A DNA stretch of 64,000 nucleotides from an uncultured Chloroflexota bacterium (GCA_903822495.1 CAIJPD010000045.1:62001-126000); one strand, 5' to 3'. Numbered from the stretch's first letter, positions 17,117 to 27,049 are shown. Notes: generated from the letters alone by a model not told the origin. Made by a program: numbers and translations.

Positions 17117-17889
17117 CGCCATTCGCGATCGTCCTTGGCCTGCTGGGCCTGGCCTGGGGGGTGGCGGCGGATCGCATCGCCGCCCGCTGGCCGGAGCATC
17201 TCCCGGGCGGGCCCGATGGCCCCGACGCGGACGGCGCACCCGAAGCTGACACCGATGCCGTCGCCGTCGCGGCCGCACCAGCCGCAGCCGCAGCGGCCGC
17301 CGACCATGCCGCCCCGGCTTCGGCTCCTGCGCGACCCGTCGCCAACCCGCCGCCCACCCGTCGCCCCGACTGGCGCACCGTGGTGGTCGCCGTCGTGGGG
17401 GGCGTCAGCCTTGCCCTGGTCCCGATCAAGTTCGACGGCCTGACCCAGCAGGTCCTGTTCGGCGCCTGGGTCGTGGTCCTGACATTGCTCCTCGCCACGG
17501 ACCTCGACCAGCGGCTCCTGCCCGACGTCCTGACGCTGCCGCTGATCCCGATCGCCCTGGTCCTGGGGATCGCCGGGCTCAACCCGTTCATCCTCAACGG
17601 GATGCTCTGGCCCGTGATCACGGCCCTGGTGTTTCCCGCGATCTTCCTGGCCCTGTCGATCCCGTTTGGGCCCGGGGCGATCGGGGTGGGGGACCTGAAG
17701 CTGCTCGTCAGCGTGGGTCTCATCCTGGGCCTGGTCCGGACGTTCGAGGGCATCATGCTGGCCGTCCTGCTCAGCGGCCTGGTGGTCGTCGTGCTGCTGG
17801 CCGCCCGCGTGATCAGCCGGCGCTCGTACATCCCGTATGGGCCGTTCCTGATCATCGGGACGCTTTGGGCGGCGCTCATCTCGATCTGA
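17113..17889 (+). CDS. A24-type prepilin peptidase (no methylase domain)
   Basis: An aspartic membrane peptidase that would cut the leader of type IV pilin-like proteins. In 258 residues there is one N-terminal membrane segment, an Ala/Pro-rich linker (about 35-90), then six hydrophobic segments. The two catalytic aspartates lie in LATDLDQRLLPD and in GVGDLKLL, matching the A24 pattern. The cysteine-rich methyltransferase half of PilD is missing, as in FlaK/TadV-like members. No pilin or secretion ATPase gene is in the window. Confidence 0.85.
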   Translation: MTPFAIVLGLLGLAWGVAADRIAARWPEHLPGGPDGPDADGAPEADTDAVAVAAAPAAAAAAADHAAPASAPARPVANPPPTRRPDWRTVVVAVVGGVSLALVPIKFDGLTQQVLFGAWVVVLTLLLATDLDQRLLPDVLTLPLIPIALVLGIAGLNPFILNGMLWPVITALVFPAIFLALSIPFGPGAIGVGDLKLLVSVGLILGLVRTFEGIMLAVLLSGLVVVVLLAARVISRRSYIPYGPFLIIGTLWAALISI

Positions 17890-17917
17890 ACAGGGCGGAC
17901 GAGACGGGCTTGACACG

Positions 17918-17937
17918 GTCGGGAGTAGAATCCCGAC
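17918..17937. terminator. possible terminator hairpin
   Basis: GTCGGGA (17918-17924) and TCCCGAC (17931-17937) form a perfect 7-bp stem with loop GTAGAA, between the prepilin peptidase and the M23 gene. No T-run follows, so function is uncertain. Confidence 0.45.
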
Positions 17938-18056
17938 AAGCCGGCGTCGTCCTGGGGCAGTGCCCGCGCTGGGACGGCGATAACCACCGGCGGGCGTAGC
18001 CAACCGCGCACCTGACCGCGACTGGAGTTTGCCTGCACGATGACGACGCCACGCTG

Positions 18057-19430
18057 ATGTCTGTTCGCAAGCCCAACGCCCCGCTGCCCGCCGATTCGGC
18101 GCGCCAGCGGAGGCGCGTCCTTGGCCGCCTCGTCGCGTTGTTCCTGGCGATCCCCGTCCTCGTCGGCGGGCTGGCCCTTGGCCCACCACGGACCGCCAGC
18201 GCCGACGCACTGAGCGACGCCCAGGCGCAGCAGCAGGCCATCCAGCGCCAGATCGCCGACCAGAAGGCGAAGGTCGCGGCGCTCGCCGTGCAGCAGTCGA
18301 GCCTCAATGGGCAGATCACGGCCACCAGGGCCTCCCTCGCGGGTGTCAACGCCGACCTCACGGCCATGCGCGCCCAGGTCGCGGCCATGTCCGCCCAGAT
18401 CGACCAGGTATCGGCCCGCTACGACGAACTGGTAGCCACCCTCAAGGACCTCGACGGCAGGCTGATCCAGGTGCAGGCCGAGGAGGCACTCAAGACCGAG
18501 CAGCTGGATGCCCGGAGGGCGCAGCTGGCGGCGCGCATCCGGAACGCCTACGACCAGGATCGGGTGTCGCTCCTGGAAGTGGTCCTCTCGTCCGACTCCT
18601 TCACGGACATCCTGTCCCAGGCCAGCTACTACCTGGACATCGCGGCCCAGGACCGCGCGCTGGCCCAGCAGGCCGCGGCCGATCAGGCCGTCCTCGCCGA
18701 GGTCCACGCCACCGTGGTCTACACCCGCGAACAGACGGATCTGCTGCGCCGCCAGGCCGTGGACCAGAAGGCCAGCCTGGACAGTCAGCTCTCCGGCCTC
18801 ACCGACGCCCGGGCTCAGCTCGAGGCGCTGGAGGCGGAGACCAGGCGCCTCCTGGACGAGCAGACCGCCACCTATGCCAAGCTGGCCTACAGCAAGGCGC
18901 AGGCAGACAGGATCCTCGCCGACCAGGCCGCCGCCGAGCGATCCCTCCAGCAGCGGATCAACCAGATCATCGCGGACATGGCCCGCCAGGGGAACATCCC
19001 GTCCATCTACAACGGGAGCCTGGATTGGCCCATGCCGGGCAGCATCACGCAGGAGTACGGCTGCACGGGCGTCGTCTGGGAGCCCCCCAAGGGCACATGC
19101 TCTCACTGGCACAACGGCATCGATATCGCCGCCCCCATGTACACGCCCATCCGCGCGGCGGGTCCCGGGACCGTCGTCTTCGTGGGCGCCAACCCGTATG
19201 ACAGCAACCCCAAGGCGTGGATCGTGATCATCGCCCACTCGGTGGCGCTGCGGACCTGGTACGCCCACATCGACAACGCCGCGCACCCGCCGGCCGTGAG
19301 CGTCGGCCAGGTCGTCCAGGCCGGCCAGGTCATCGCCTACGAGGGGATGACCGGCCGGACGACGGGACCGCACCTCCACTGGATGGTGGAGCTGGAGAGC
19401 GAGTTCTTTAACCCAAGGTTGTTCCTGTAG
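18057..19430 (+). CDS. secreted M23 peptidase with coiled coil (EnvC-like)
   Basis: Likely cell-wall hydrolase or activator of one. 457 residues: a basic N-terminus, a signal peptide ending near TASADA (about 44), a long coiled coil (about 48-300, rich in Gln, Ala and Leu), then a LytM domain. That domain has [11 protein letters not shown] (zinc His and Asp) and GPHLHWMVE (HxH), so both parts of the zinc site are present and the domain should be active. Architecture matches the FtsEX-linked EnvC/RipC type, although no ftsEX is next to it. A short GGGGCC/GGCCCC hairpin follows the stop. Confidence 0.9.
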   Translation: MSVRKPNAPLPADSARQRRRVLGRLVALFLAIPVLVGGLALGPPRTASADALSDAQAQQQAIQRQIADQKAKVAALAVQQSSLNGQITATRASLAGVNADLTAMRAQVAAMSAQIDQVSARYDELVATLKDLDGRLIQVQAEEALKTEQLDARRAQLAARIRNAYDQDRVSLLEVVLSSDSFTDILSQASYYLDIAAQDRALAQQAAADQAVLAEVHATVVYTREQTDLLRRQAVDQKASLDSQLSGLTDARAQLEALEAETRRLLDEQTATYAKLAYSKAQADRILADQAAAERSLQQRINQIIADMARQGNIPSIYNGSLDWPMPGSITQEYGCTGVVWEPPKGTCSHWHNGIDIAAPMYTPIRAAGPGTVVFVGANPYDSNPKAWIVIIAHSVALRTWYAHIDNAAHPPAVSVGQVVQAGQVIAYEGMTGRTTGPHLHWMVELESEFFNPRLFL

Positions 19431-19464
19431 GGGCCGTCCGGCCCCCGGGACCCCTCGGTCGGGG

Positions 19465-19473
19465 TGCTAGGAT
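19465..19473 (+). promoter_or_regulatory. extended -10 before glgC
   Basis: TGC-TAGGAT. Transcription would start near 19480 and leave a short leader containing GGGGAG before the GTG start. Confidence 0.55.
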
Positions 19474-19517
19474 CGACTCGACGGACCCGTCCAACCCATG
19501 ATCCTGGGGAGCTACCG

Positions 19518-20870
19518 GTGAAGCGGACCATGGCGGTAATCCTCGCCGGCGGCGAGGGCGAGCGGCTGTCGATCCTGTCGTCGGTCCGCGCCAAGCCCGC
19601 GGTCCCGTTTGGCGGCAAGTACCGGATCATCGACTTCACCCTGTCCAACTGCGTCAACTCCGAGATCGACGACGTCCTCGTCCTGACGCAGTACAACCCA
19701 CGCTCCCTCAACGACCATATCGGCCTGGGTCGGCCCTGGGACCTGGACCGCAACCGCGGCGGGGTCAAGCTGCTCCAGCCGTATGTCAGCCGCGGCGGCG
19801 TGGCTGAGTGGTATCGCGGGACGGCGGATGCCGTGCTGCAGAACCTCAACGTGATCGAGATGCACCCCGCCGACACGGTGGTGGTGCTGGCCGGCGACCA
19901 CGTCTACAAGATGGACTACCAGCCCTTCGTGGCCTTCCATCGGCGGCACCGGGCCGACGTGACCATCGCCGTCCGGCGCGTGCCGCTGGCCGACGCCACC
20001 CGCATGGGGATCCTCAGCCTCGACGACAGCCATCGCGTCGTGGAGTGGCAGGAGAAGCCCACCCACCCGAAGAGCGACCTGGCCTCGATGGGTGTGTACG
20101 TCTTCTCCAAGCGTGCACTCCGGCGCTGGCTGAGCGACGAGCGGACCGACTTCGGCGCCAATGTGATCCCGGCCATGCTCGCCGGCGGCGCCCGTGTGTT
20201 CGGCTATGACTTCGAGGGCTACTGGCAGGACGTGGGGACCGTCCAGTCCTACTGGGAGGCCAACATGGCGCTCCTCGCCGAGCACCCCGAGCTGGACCTG
20301 TACGACAAGGAGTGGCTGATCCACACCCGGTCCGAGGAGCGGGCGCCCGCCAAGGTGGAAGCCACGGCCCAGATCCATCGGAGCCTGATCAGCCATGGCT
20401 GTGTGATTGCGGGCACGGTCGTCAACTCGGTCCTGTCGCCGGGTGTCCGGGTGGAGGTCGGCGCGATCGTTCGCGACTCCATCGTCATGTTCGACAGCGT
20501 CATCCGCGCCGGCGCAGTCGTGGACCACGCCATCCTGGACAAAGAGGTGGTGGTGGGTCACGGCGCCATCGTCGGCGAGGGCCCCGACAACGACACGCCC
20601 AACGTGGACGAGCCCGGCCGGCTCAACACCGGCATCACCGTGGTCGGCAAGCAGGCGGTCATCCCGCGCGGGACGCGGATCGGACGCAACGTCAAGATTG
20701 CCGGCGAAGTACGGATCTCGGACTTTGTCTCGCGAGTCGTCAGGACGGGTGCCTCCGTGCTCCACGGCGGCGACCGACCGCTGACCGACCGCTCGGCGAT
20801 CCGCGGCGGGCGCACGCGGAAGGCGGCGGATCCCGACGCGGCCACCGGCAGCGCCGGCGCGCGGTCCTGA
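19518..20870 (+). CDS. glgC: glucose-1-phosphate adenylyltransferase (GlgC family)
   Basis: Makes ADP-glucose for glycogen. GTG start with GGGGAG upstream, 450 residues. The nucleotidyltransferase domain opens with [11 protein letters not shown], then [44 protein letters not shown] and [16 protein letters not shown]. The C-terminal half is a left-handed beta-helix with hexapeptide-type turns (about 300-420), followed by a Gly/Arg-rich tail. The family is clear; the substrate is by homology, and a few relatives use other sugar-1-phosphates. No other glycogen gene is nearby. Confidence 0.92.
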   Translation: MKRTMAVILAGGEGERLSILSSVRAKPAVPFGGKYRIIDFTLSNCVNSEIDDVLVLTQYNPRSLNDHIGLGRPWDLDRNRGGVKLLQPYVSRGGVAEWYRGTADAVLQNLNVIEMHPADTVVVLAGDHVYKMDYQPFVAFHRRHRADVTIAVRRVPLADATRMGILSLDDSHRVVEWQEKPTHPKSDLASMGVYVFSKRALRRWLSDERTDFGANVIPAMLAGGARVFGYDFEGYWQDVGTVQSYWEANMALLAEHPELDLYDKEWLIHTRSEERAPAKVEATAQIHRSLISHGCVIAGTVVNSVLSPGVRVEVGAIVRDSIVMFDSVIRAGAVVDHAILDKEVVVGHGAIVGEGPDNDTPNVDEPGRLNTGITVVGKQAVIPRGTRIGRNVKIAGEVRISDFVSRVVRTGASVLHGGDRPLTDRSAIRGGRTRKAADPDAATGSAGARS

Positions 20871-20984
20871 CCGGCATCGGCCGCGGCCGCTGATCCAGCC
20901 CGAAACCACCGCCCGGCCCGGGCTGCCCCGCGGTCAGCGTTGTCCCTGGCCCCGGTACTCCGCGGCAGCCATCGGGCGGTGGGC

Positions 20985-20990
20985 TAGACT
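20985..20990 (+). promoter_or_regulatory. -10 of a leaderless gene
   Basis: TAGACT preceded by GGC, seven bases before the ATG at 20998. Confidence 0.55.
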
Positions 20991-20997
20991 CCCGCCC

Positions 20998-21534
20998 ATG
21001 TCCTCCCAACCCGTGGTCGAACCCGGGGCCGCAACCGTCGCCGCCGACGTGGAGCGCTGGCTCGCCGATCTTGGCCTGGCGCCGCAGCAGCGCACCGAGC
21101 GCGACGGGATCACGGCGTGGGACCTGGACCTGGACGGCCGTCGGCGCTTTGACCTGCGCACCACGCTGATCCTGGACCCCGCCCTGGGGCTGATCTGCTG
21201 GGGACACCTGGCGCCGCCGCTGGGCGACAGCCTGCGCAAGGCCTATCGGACACTCCTGGCCTGGAACGACGACTACCCGTTCGCCAAGTTCGCGGTCGCG
21301 GAGGACGGTCGTCCCATCCTGTCCGTGGAGATCGCGGCCCGGCACCTGGACGCCGCGGAGCTCGGGCTGGCCCTCGGCCGGATCGTGGGGATCGCCGACC
21401 GGCTGCTGGAGCAGACCGCGGGCTGGCTCTGGATCGGCGGCCGGCTGCCGGCGGGCTACGGCGACCGGACGGGACGGAACCCGCAGCTCATCGAGCGCTG
21501 CGCGGCCCGGCTGCCGGAGCTGTTCGGGACATGA
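20998..21534 (+). CDS. YbjN/T3S-chaperone-like protein
   Basis: 178 residues, ATG start, probably leaderless. The pattern of a short helix (ADVERWLADLGL), paired strands around WDLDLDGRRRFDLRTTLILDP and CWGHLAPP, a helix with LLAWNDDYPFAKFAV, and a final long helix (AELGLALGRIVGIADRLLEQTA) resembles YbjN-type and secretion-chaperone-like folds. No catalytic residues are seen. Its stop overlaps the start of the second metallopeptidase paralogue (ATGA), so the two are probably made together. Family assignment is from pattern only. Confidence 0.6.
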   Translation: MSSQPVVEPGAATVAADVERWLADLGLAPQQRTERDGITAWDLDLDGRRRFDLRTTLILDPALGLICWGHLAPPLGDSLRKAYRTLLAWNDDYPFAKFAVAEDGRPILSVEIAARHLDAAELGLALGRIVGIADRLLEQTAGWLWIGGRLPAGYGDRTGRNPQLIERCAARLPELFGT

Positions 21535-23750
21535 GCCGGCGGCTCCGGGGGATCGTCCTCGTCGCCCTGGCGGCCTCCCTGGCGCTGCTCGCGCTGGCCG
21601 GCGGCCCCGTCCCCGAGACGCGCGCCGCCACGCCCGACCTCACGGTCATCACCAGCAGCCGGTACGAGGTCAAGCCCGACGAGGCGCGGGTGGCGATCAC
21701 CGTGGACCTGACCATCACCAATCGGCTCAAGGACACCGTCACGCGCCAGTTCTACTTCGATCGCGCGTACATCGCCGTCATGCCCGGGATGACCAACCTC
21801 AAGGTCACGGCCGGGACGGGGACGGCCACCCCGGTCGTGGAATCGAAGCAGGCCGCGTACTGGCTCCTCCGGCTCACCTTCGGGAGCCAGCTGGCCGCCG
21901 GCAAGTCGATCACCTTCCGGCTGACCATGGACCTCAAGGACCCGGGTGGCGCGCCGACCCGGACGACCCGGATCAGCCCCACGCTGGTCAGCTTCCCGAT
22001 CTGGGCGTACGGCTCCAGCGAGACGCCCGGCAGCAGCGTCGCCGTCACGTTCCCGGTCGACTACGCGGTCCAGTTCGATGCCGGCAAGCTGGCGGGACCG
22101 AAGGCGGAGGCCGATGGCCGGCGGACCTGGACCGCCACGGGCCTGCCCGACGCCCTGGCGTTCTACGCCTACGCAGTCGCCGACAAGCCGGGTGCCTATA
22201 CCGAGACGCCGCTGTCCGTCGATGTGGGTGGCGTCCCGGCATCCCTCCTGGTCCGGTCCTGGCCGGACGACCCGGACTGGGCGAAGCGCGTCGGTGGCCT
22301 CTTCGAGCGGGCATTCCCGGTCCTGGGCGCCCGGATCGGCCTGCCCTGGCCGCGCACCGGCGCCCTCGTGGTCCAGGAGGCGGTCAGCCGAACCAGTGGG
22401 GGCTACGCGGGCCTGTTCGACGCCGCCGCGGGCAAGGTGGAGGTGGCCTACTACGCGGGCTCGCTCGTGATCCTGCACGAGGCCGCCCACGCCTGGTTCA
22501 ACGGCTCCCTGCTGGCCGACCGCTGGGCGAACGAGGCGTTTGCTTCGTGGTACGGCCTGGCTGCGGCCGATGCCCTGGGCGAGAAGGTCACGCCTCCGGC
22601 GCTGACCGACGCCCTCAAGGCGAAGGCGATCCCCCTCAACAGCTGGGGGGCGGTGGGGGAGACCCCCCTGGACAGCGAGGAGTACGGGTACGCCGCCTCG
22701 CTCGACCTGGCGCGCGTGATCGCGGCACGCGCCGGCGACCCCGGGCTGCAACGGACCTGGGCGGCGGCCGCCCGGGGGATCGGCGCCTATCAGCCTCCCA
22801 TCGGCGCACCCGAGCTGGTCGAGGCCGCGCCCGATTGGCGCGGCCTCCTGGACCTGCTCGAGGCGGACGGGCAGTCATACGGGGACCTCTGGGCGGCACT
22901 CGTGGCCCGGCCCGAGGATCTCCCGCTTCTGGAGGCACGGACGGCGGCGCGGGCCGACTACGCGGCGCTGCTCCAGTCGGCGGGTGCGTGGCGGCTCCCG
23001 CGGACCATTCGCGATGTCCTCCGCGCGTGGCAGTTCACGTCGGCGGACACCCAGATGCAGCTCGCCCGTGCGGTGCTGGCGCAGCGCTCGGAGATCGAGG
23101 CCGACGCCGAGGGACAGGGGCTCACGCCGCCGGAAACGCTCCGGACCCTCTTCGAGCGCGATGGCGCGCTGGCCGCGGCACTCCAGGAGGCGGCCGCGGA
23201 GCGGACCACCATCGCCGCCTACGCGGCCACCCTCGACAGCCGTCCCTGGCGGCTGGACCCGGTGCGCTGGGCCGGCCTCCTGGGCGTCGAGCCGGATGCC
23301 GACCTCGCCGCCGCGCGGGTAGCGTTCGCCGAGGGGCGCCTTGCCGATGCCGAGGCCGCGGCCGCCGCCGCCCGGCTGGCCTGGCTCTCGGCAGCCGAGA
23401 TGGGCCAGGCACGCCTCATCTCGGCCGGCCTGCTGGTCCTGGCGACGGGCATCCTGGTGGCGGTGGCGGTGGCGGTGGTCCGCCGGCGCACGCGGCTGGC
23501 GGTCCTGAGGCCGGGGATGGAGCCCATGGCCAGCCGGCGCGACGCCGCGCATCGCGTCTCGGATCGTCGCGATGCGCTCCGGATCGGCAGCACCGGCCGC
23601 ACGTTCCGCCCGTATCGCCCCGTCGGAGCCCCCGGCAGCACACCCGGCGGCGACGCGCCCGGCGGTGACGCCGCAGCCGAGGGACGCCCGGCAGACCCGC
23701 GGCGCGGATTCGGCGATGATCAAGTCGATGGAGCGGGATCGGCCACCTGA
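21531..23750 (+). CDS. second secreted metallopeptidase-like paralogue
   Basis: 739 residues with signal peptide (about 1-30), a beta-rich domain, the motif HEAAH (316-320) and E335 in WANEAFASW, again 14 residues apart, an Ala-rich helical region, and one membrane helix at about 630-652 followed by arginines and a Gly/Pro-rich cytoplasmic tail. It matches the protein at 343-2811 along most of its length, including WPDDPDW, GGYAGLFDA and the late DPVRWAGLLG segment. The metal-site residues are kept in both copies, which argues for real hydrolase activity. It lies between a YbjN-like gene and a TPR gene, both of which it overlaps. Confidence 0.75.
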   Translation: MSRRLRGIVLVALAASLALLALAGGPVPETRAATPDLTVITSSRYEVKPDEARVAITVDLTITNRLKDTVTRQFYFDRAYIAVMPGMTNLKVTAGTGTATPVVESKQAAYWLLRLTFGSQLAAGKSITFRLTMDLKDPGGAPTRTTRISPTLVSFPIWAYGSSETPGSSVAVTFPVDYAVQFDAGKLAGPKAEADGRRTWTATGLPDALAFYAYAVADKPGAYTETPLSVDVGGVPASLLVRSWPDDPDWAKRVGGLFERAFPVLGARIGLPWPRTGALVVQEAVSRTSGGYAGLFDAAAGKVEVAYYAGSLVILHEAAHAWFNGSLLADRWANEAFASWYGLAAADALGEKVTPPALTDALKAKAIPLNSWGAVGETPLDSEEYGYAASLDLARVIAARAGDPGLQRTWAAAARGIGAYQPPIGAPELVEAAPDWRGLLDLLEADGQSYGDLWAALVARPEDLPLLEARTAARADYAALLQSAGAWRLPRTIRDVLRAWQFTSADTQMQLARAVLAQRSEIEADAEGQGLTPPETLRTLFERDGALAAALQEAAAERTTIAAYAATLDSRPWRLDPVRWAGLLGVEPDADLAAARVAFAEGRLADAEAAAAAARLAWLSAAEMGQARLISAGLLVLATGILVAVAVAVVRRRTRLAVLRPGMEPMASRRDAAHRVSDRRDALRIGSTGRTFRPYRPVGAPGSTPGGDAPGGDAAAEGRPADPRRGFGDDQVDGAGSAT

Positions 23751-24159
23751 GCAGCCCGCGCCGGACGATTCGTCGAACGACGCGTCGAACGACGATCGGG
23801 AGTCTGCCTACGCGCTCTTTCAGCGCGGCCAGGACCTGTTGGCCCGCCGCCACTACGCACAGGCCGCCGTCGTCCTCGAGCGCGCCGATCGGCTGGAGCC
23901 CGGCAAGGGCTCAATCCTGGAGGTCCTGGGCCGTTCCTACTTCATGAGCCGCCAGTGGATCCCGGCCGCGGCGACCTTCGAGCGCCTCCTGGAGGTGGAT
24001 CCGTCGGCCCACTACGCGCACTACGCGCTGGGCCAGACGCTCAAGCGCCTGGGTCAAGCGGGGCGCGCGAGACTCCACCTGCGCCTCGCGCTCGCGCTCA
24101 GCCCGGGCAGCCGACTCTACGGCGACGCGTTGGGACGGTTACCGGTCGAGGAGGCATAG
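23716..24159 (+). CDS. TPR protein
   Basis: 147 residues starting at ATG 23716, inside the end of the preceding gene (35-base overlap); ATG 23728 is an alternative. After a polar Asp/Ser-rich N-terminus of about 30 residues come two to three tetratricopeptide units: ALFQRGQDLLARRHYAQAAVVLERA, ILEVLGRSYFMSRQWIPAAATFERLL and YALGQTLKRLGQAGRARLHLRLAL. Such repeats bind partner proteins. Co-translation with the metallopeptidase suggests it could be its cytoplasmic partner, but that is inferred from overlap only. Confidence 0.8.
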   Translation: MIKSMERDRPPEQPAPDDSSNDASNDDRESAYALFQRGQDLLARRHYAQAAVVLERADRLEPGKGSILEVLGRSYFMSRQWIPAAATFERLLEVDPSAHYAHYALGQTLKRLGQAGRARLHLRLALALSPGSRLYGDALGRLPVEEA

Positions 24160-24169
24160 GCCGAGGCGG

Positions 24170-24201
24170 CCCGACGCGTCGCACGCCCGCGGTGCGTCGG
24201 G
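24170..24201. terminator. hairpin between convergent genes
   Basis: CCCGACGC (24170-24177) and GCGTCGGG (24194-24201) pair perfectly between the TPR gene and the NUDIX gene and may serve both. Confidence 0.5.
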
Positions 24202-24207
24202 TGCCGT

Positions 24208-24852
24208 CTAGCGCGTGTCCCTGGCCCGGGCGAGCCAGAAGAGCCCGGCCACAGACTTCCCGTCGCAGATCTCACCCCGCTCCGCCATGGCGACCGCCTC
24301 GCGCCAGGGGATACGCTCCAGCAGGAGGTGCTCGTCCTCGTCCGGTCCAAGGCGGTCCCCGTCGGCCGGCCGCAGCTCCGTAGCCAGGAACAGGTGCATC
24401 AGCTCGGTGGCGAAGCCGGGAGCGGTCCAGATGGAGCCCAGGAGCCGCCAGTGCCCGGCACGCTGGCCGGTCTCCTCCTCGAGCTCGCGTGGCGCGGCGA
24501 GCGCCGGATCCTCGATGGCCCCGGTCACGGGGTCCCGGTCCAGGGTGCCGGCGGGGATCTCGAGGAGCGCCCGGCCAGCCGGCACTCGCCACTGGCGGAC
24601 CAGGAGGACCCGGTCTTGTGCGTCGACCGCGATGATCCCCACGGCGCCCGGGTGGACGACCACGTCGCGCTGGCTGCGGGTGCCGTCCGCGCGCTGGATC
24701 TGGTCGACGCGCATGTCCAGGTAGTGGCCGCGGTAGACGACCCGCGACGAGGTCACGCGCTCGGTCAGGTCCGTTGCGGGCGCGTCCGCACGAACTGAGC
24801 CCGTGGGCTCGCCCGACGGTTCGCGGCCTGCAGCCTGGTGCGACACGGGCAC
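24208..24852 (-). CDS. NUDIX hydrolase (ADP-ribose pyrophosphatase type)
   Basis: Probably splits ADP-ribose or a related nucleoside diphosphate sugar. 214 residues. GTG 24852 is taken as start; GTG 24846 is equally possible and better spaced from GAAGGGA. The Nudix box is recognised by RELEEETGQ after the strand EIPAGTLDR, with an insert of about ten residues before the box helix. VHPGAVGIIAVD and RVLLVRQWRVPAGRALLEIPAG are typical of the ADPRase branch. It lies immediately downstream of tRNA-His on the same strand. Confidence 0.88.
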   Translation of the reverse strand: MPVSHQAAGREPSGEPTGSVRADAPATDLTERVTSSRVVYRGHYLDMRVDQIQRADGTRSQRDVVVHPGAVGIIAVDAQDRVLLVRQWRVPAGRALLEIPAGTLDRDPVTGAIEDPALAAPRELEEETGQRAGHWRLLGSIWTAPGFATELMHLFLATELRPADGDRLGPDEDEHLLLERIPWREAVAMAERGEICDGKSVAGLFWLARARDTR

Positions 24853-24875
24853 GTCCCTTCAGCGGGGAGGGGAGT

Positions 24876-24951
24876 TGGGGTGGCCTATGGGTTTCGAACC
24901 CATAACCTGCGGATCCACAATCCGCTGCTCTGCCGTTGAGCTAAGGCCACC
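24876..24951 (-). tRNA. tRNA-His (GTG anticodon)
   Basis: On the minus strand the gene runs from 24951 to 24876. The acceptor stem GTGGCCT/AGGCCAC is preceded by the extra 5' G and followed by C73 and an encoded CCA. The D arm is GCTC...GAGC, the anticodon stem GCGGA/TCCGC holds the loop TTGTGGA with GTG, and the T arm is ATGGG-TTCGAAA-CCCAT. The extra G opposite C73 is diagnostic for tRNA-His. Confidence 0.97.
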
Positions 24952-25315
24952 GCCGCTGCCGCGGGCACCCGATCGAGCACGGGCGTCTGGGCGGACGGAG
25001 TGTACCGGGAATCGAGCCCGAGCGGGCGGCCGTCCATGCCGACGGAGCGCGTGAGCCGCACCCCGGTCGTCCGCCCCGGGGCGCCTGGCCGGCACCGCCC
25101 GATCCGGATCGGCCCTCCGGGAAGCCCGGTCTACGGGGGGGGTCCTCGCGGTGTGGTTCGGTGCGTTCCGGGGCGGTCTGGTTCGGCAACCGGTACTCCT
25201 GCCCCCGGCAACCGGGACCTTCGCAGCGGCACGACTGGCCGTCCGGTCGCGTACGATCAGCCCACGCAGCGCTGACCCCTCGTCGAGCGCTCACACCCGG
25301 GGAGCACCACCACCG
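24952..25315. other. intergenic stretch without a recognised gene
   Basis: The 364 bases between tRNA-His and the CAP-domain gene contain no convincing ORF. The tRNA promoter should lie in the first 60 bases on the minus strand, but I cannot place it. GGGGAG at about 25299 is the probable ribosome-binding site of the CAP gene. Confidence 0.5.
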
Positions 25316-26239
25316 GTGATTGGTCAGCCCGCTTCGAGCCGCGTCCCGCGCCCGGCTCGCCCTCGCCGACTGGCCCATCGACTCCTCGGCCACGCGGTCC
25401 TCGTGACCGCATTGGTTGCCCTGGCGGCGCCGTCCGCGATGCTCGCCTGGACGGTCAGCACGTTCAGCTCCACGTCCGAGTCCCTCCTGATGCAGCTCCA
25501 CAACCAGGCGCGCGCCAACGCCGGGCTGCCCGCGCTGAGCGTCGACTCCGTCCTGCAAACCGAGGCGCGCAGCCGCAGCAAGGACATGGGTGACAAGGGC
25601 TACTTCAGCCATAGCATCCCGCCGGATGGCCACAGCGTCTTCATCGAGCTCCAGAACCGGGGCTACTGCTACACCGTGGCCGGCGAGAACATCGGCTGGA
25701 ACAACTACCCGGATGGGCCGGACACGCAAGCCATGATGGATTCGTTCGTGGCTTCGCCCATTCACCTGGAGAACATCCTCGGGACGGCCTGGACCAAGAT
25801 CGGCATCGGTGCCTACCAGGCCGCCGACAAGAAGATCTGGACCGTCCTCTTCTCGTTGCCGTGCGGCCCGGGTGGTCCGCCCCCGGCCGCCACGCCCACG
25901 CCACGGCCCACGCCCACGCCAAGGCCCACACCCGGGCCGGGCACGCCGCGGCCCTCCGCCGCTCCGACGGAGGAGCCGGTGCCGGTCGAAGAGCCCACCC
26001 CCGAGCCCACCCCGATCCCCACGCTCCCACCGGACCTTGAGCCCCCCGACCGGATCTTCACGCCCCTGAGCCAGCAGCCCAGCTCCAGCCCCAGGCCCTC
26101 GCCCATCCCGACCGCCAGCACGGCGCCGATCATCCCCCAGACCACGGACCCGGGCATGCGGATCGTCGACCCGCCGGCCCTCCAGGGCCTGTTCGAGACC
26201 ATCGTGGGCGGCGTGACGGGCGACTTCTTCGGCTCCTGA
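25316..26239 (+). CDS. secreted CAP/SCP-domain protein
   Basis: 307 residues from GTG 25316, chosen for GGGGAG about 12 bases upstream; the frame remains open for 55 more codons of poor quality. A basic N-terminus leads into a hydrophobic signal or anchor helix (about 25-48). The CAP domain follows: LLMQLHNQARANAGLPAL, SKDMGDKGYFSHSIPPDG, GENIGW and SPIHLENIL, the conserved His and Glu positions of bacterial SCP proteins. After residue 190 the chain is a Pro/Thr repeat (PTPRPTPTPRPTP-like) probably spanning the cell wall. Bacterial CAP proteins are mostly of unknown activity. Confidence 0.85.
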   Translation: MIGQPASSRVPRPARPRRLAHRLLGHAVLVTALVALAAPSAMLAWTVSTFSSTSESLLMQLHNQARANAGLPALSVDSVLQTEARSRSKDMGDKGYFSHSIPPDGHSVFIELQNRGYCYTVAGENIGWNNYPDGPDTQAMMDSFVASPIHLENILGTAWTKIGIGAYQAADKKIWTVLFSLPCGPGGPPPAATPTPRPTPTPRPTPGPGTPRPSAAPTEEPVPVEEPTPEPTPIPTLPPDLEPPDRIFTPLSQQPSSSPRPSPIPTASTAPIIPQTTDPGMRIVDPPALQGLFETIVGGVTGDFFGS

Positions 26240-26285
26240 CCTACCCCCCCCCGGCCCACCCGACTGACGAGCGACCGACCAACCC

Positions 26286-27038
26286 ATGACAACCATCCTC
26301 CAGGCCCGGAATCTGACCAAGCGTTACCAGCCAGGCATGACCGGCGTGGATGCCCTGCGCGGCGTCTCGCTGGACATCCAGGAGGGTGAGTTCGTGGCCC
26401 TGATGGGTCCATCGGGCTCCGGCAAGAGCACGCTCCTCCAGCTCCTGGGTGGTCTGGATCAGCCGTCGTCGGGCGATGTCATGCTGGCCGGCCAGCCCAT
26501 CAGCCGGCTGTCCGAGGATCAGGCGACGCGTCTCCGGCGGAGCGAGACCGGCTTCGTGTTCCAGTTCTTCAACCTGATCCCGCTCCTCGACGTGTGCGAG
26601 AACATCGGGCTGCCATTCAGGATCGCGGGCCAGAACCCAAACAAGGGCGAGCTGAAGACGCGGATCGCCGATGTCATCGAGCTGGTCGATCTCAAGGGCA
26701 AGGAGCGCCACAAACCCGACCAGCTGTCGGCAGGCGAGCAGCAGCGCGTGGCCGTCGCTCGGGCCCTCGTGACCCGGCCTGCCATCCTGTTCGCGGATGA
26801 GCCCACCGGCAACCTCGACTATCACACCGGGCTGGAGCTGCTCGACGCACTCTGGGCGTCATGCCACGACCGCGGCCAGACCGTGGTCCTCGTCACCCAC
26901 GACTCCAAGGCGGCGGCCTACGCCGACCGCGTGCTGGTGATGAACGACGGCCGGATCCACGACCAGATCGTGCTGGGTCGGCGCGCGACGCACGAGACAG
27001 GGCCCCTCATCGCCCGCCTCGCGCAACTGGGCCTGTAG
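26286..27038 (+). CDS. ABC transporter ATP-binding protein (MacB/LolD type)
   Basis: 250 residues. Walker A is GPSGSGKST, the Q-loop VFQFFNL, the signature LSAGEQQR (Gly-Gly replaced by Ala-Gly), Walker [13 protein letters not shown], and the switch histidine VTHDS. The sequence is of the MacB/LolD/FtsE class that drives FtsX-type permeases without moving substrate through a channel. The partner permease begins 12 bases downstream. No periplasmic adaptor is seen, as expected for a single-membrane cell. Confidence 0.93.
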   Translation: MTTILQARNLTKRYQPGMTGVDALRGVSLDIQEGEFVALMGPSGSGKSTLLQLLGGLDQPSSGDVMLAGQPISRLSEDQATRLRRSETGFVFQFFNLIPLLDVCENIGLPFRIAGQNPNKGELKTRIADVIELVDLKGKERHKPDQLSAGEQQRVAVARALVTRPAILFADEPTGNLDYHTGLELLDALWASCHDRGQTVVLVTHDSKAAAYADRVLVMNDGRIHDQIVLGRRATHETGPLIARLAQLGL

Positions 27039-27049
27039 GCGGCCCGGTC

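Noticed and set aside
17910..17931. Promoter TTGACA...TAGAAT before the M23 gene
   Set aside because: The two boxes are only ten bases apart, and the second lies in the loop of a perfect hairpin.
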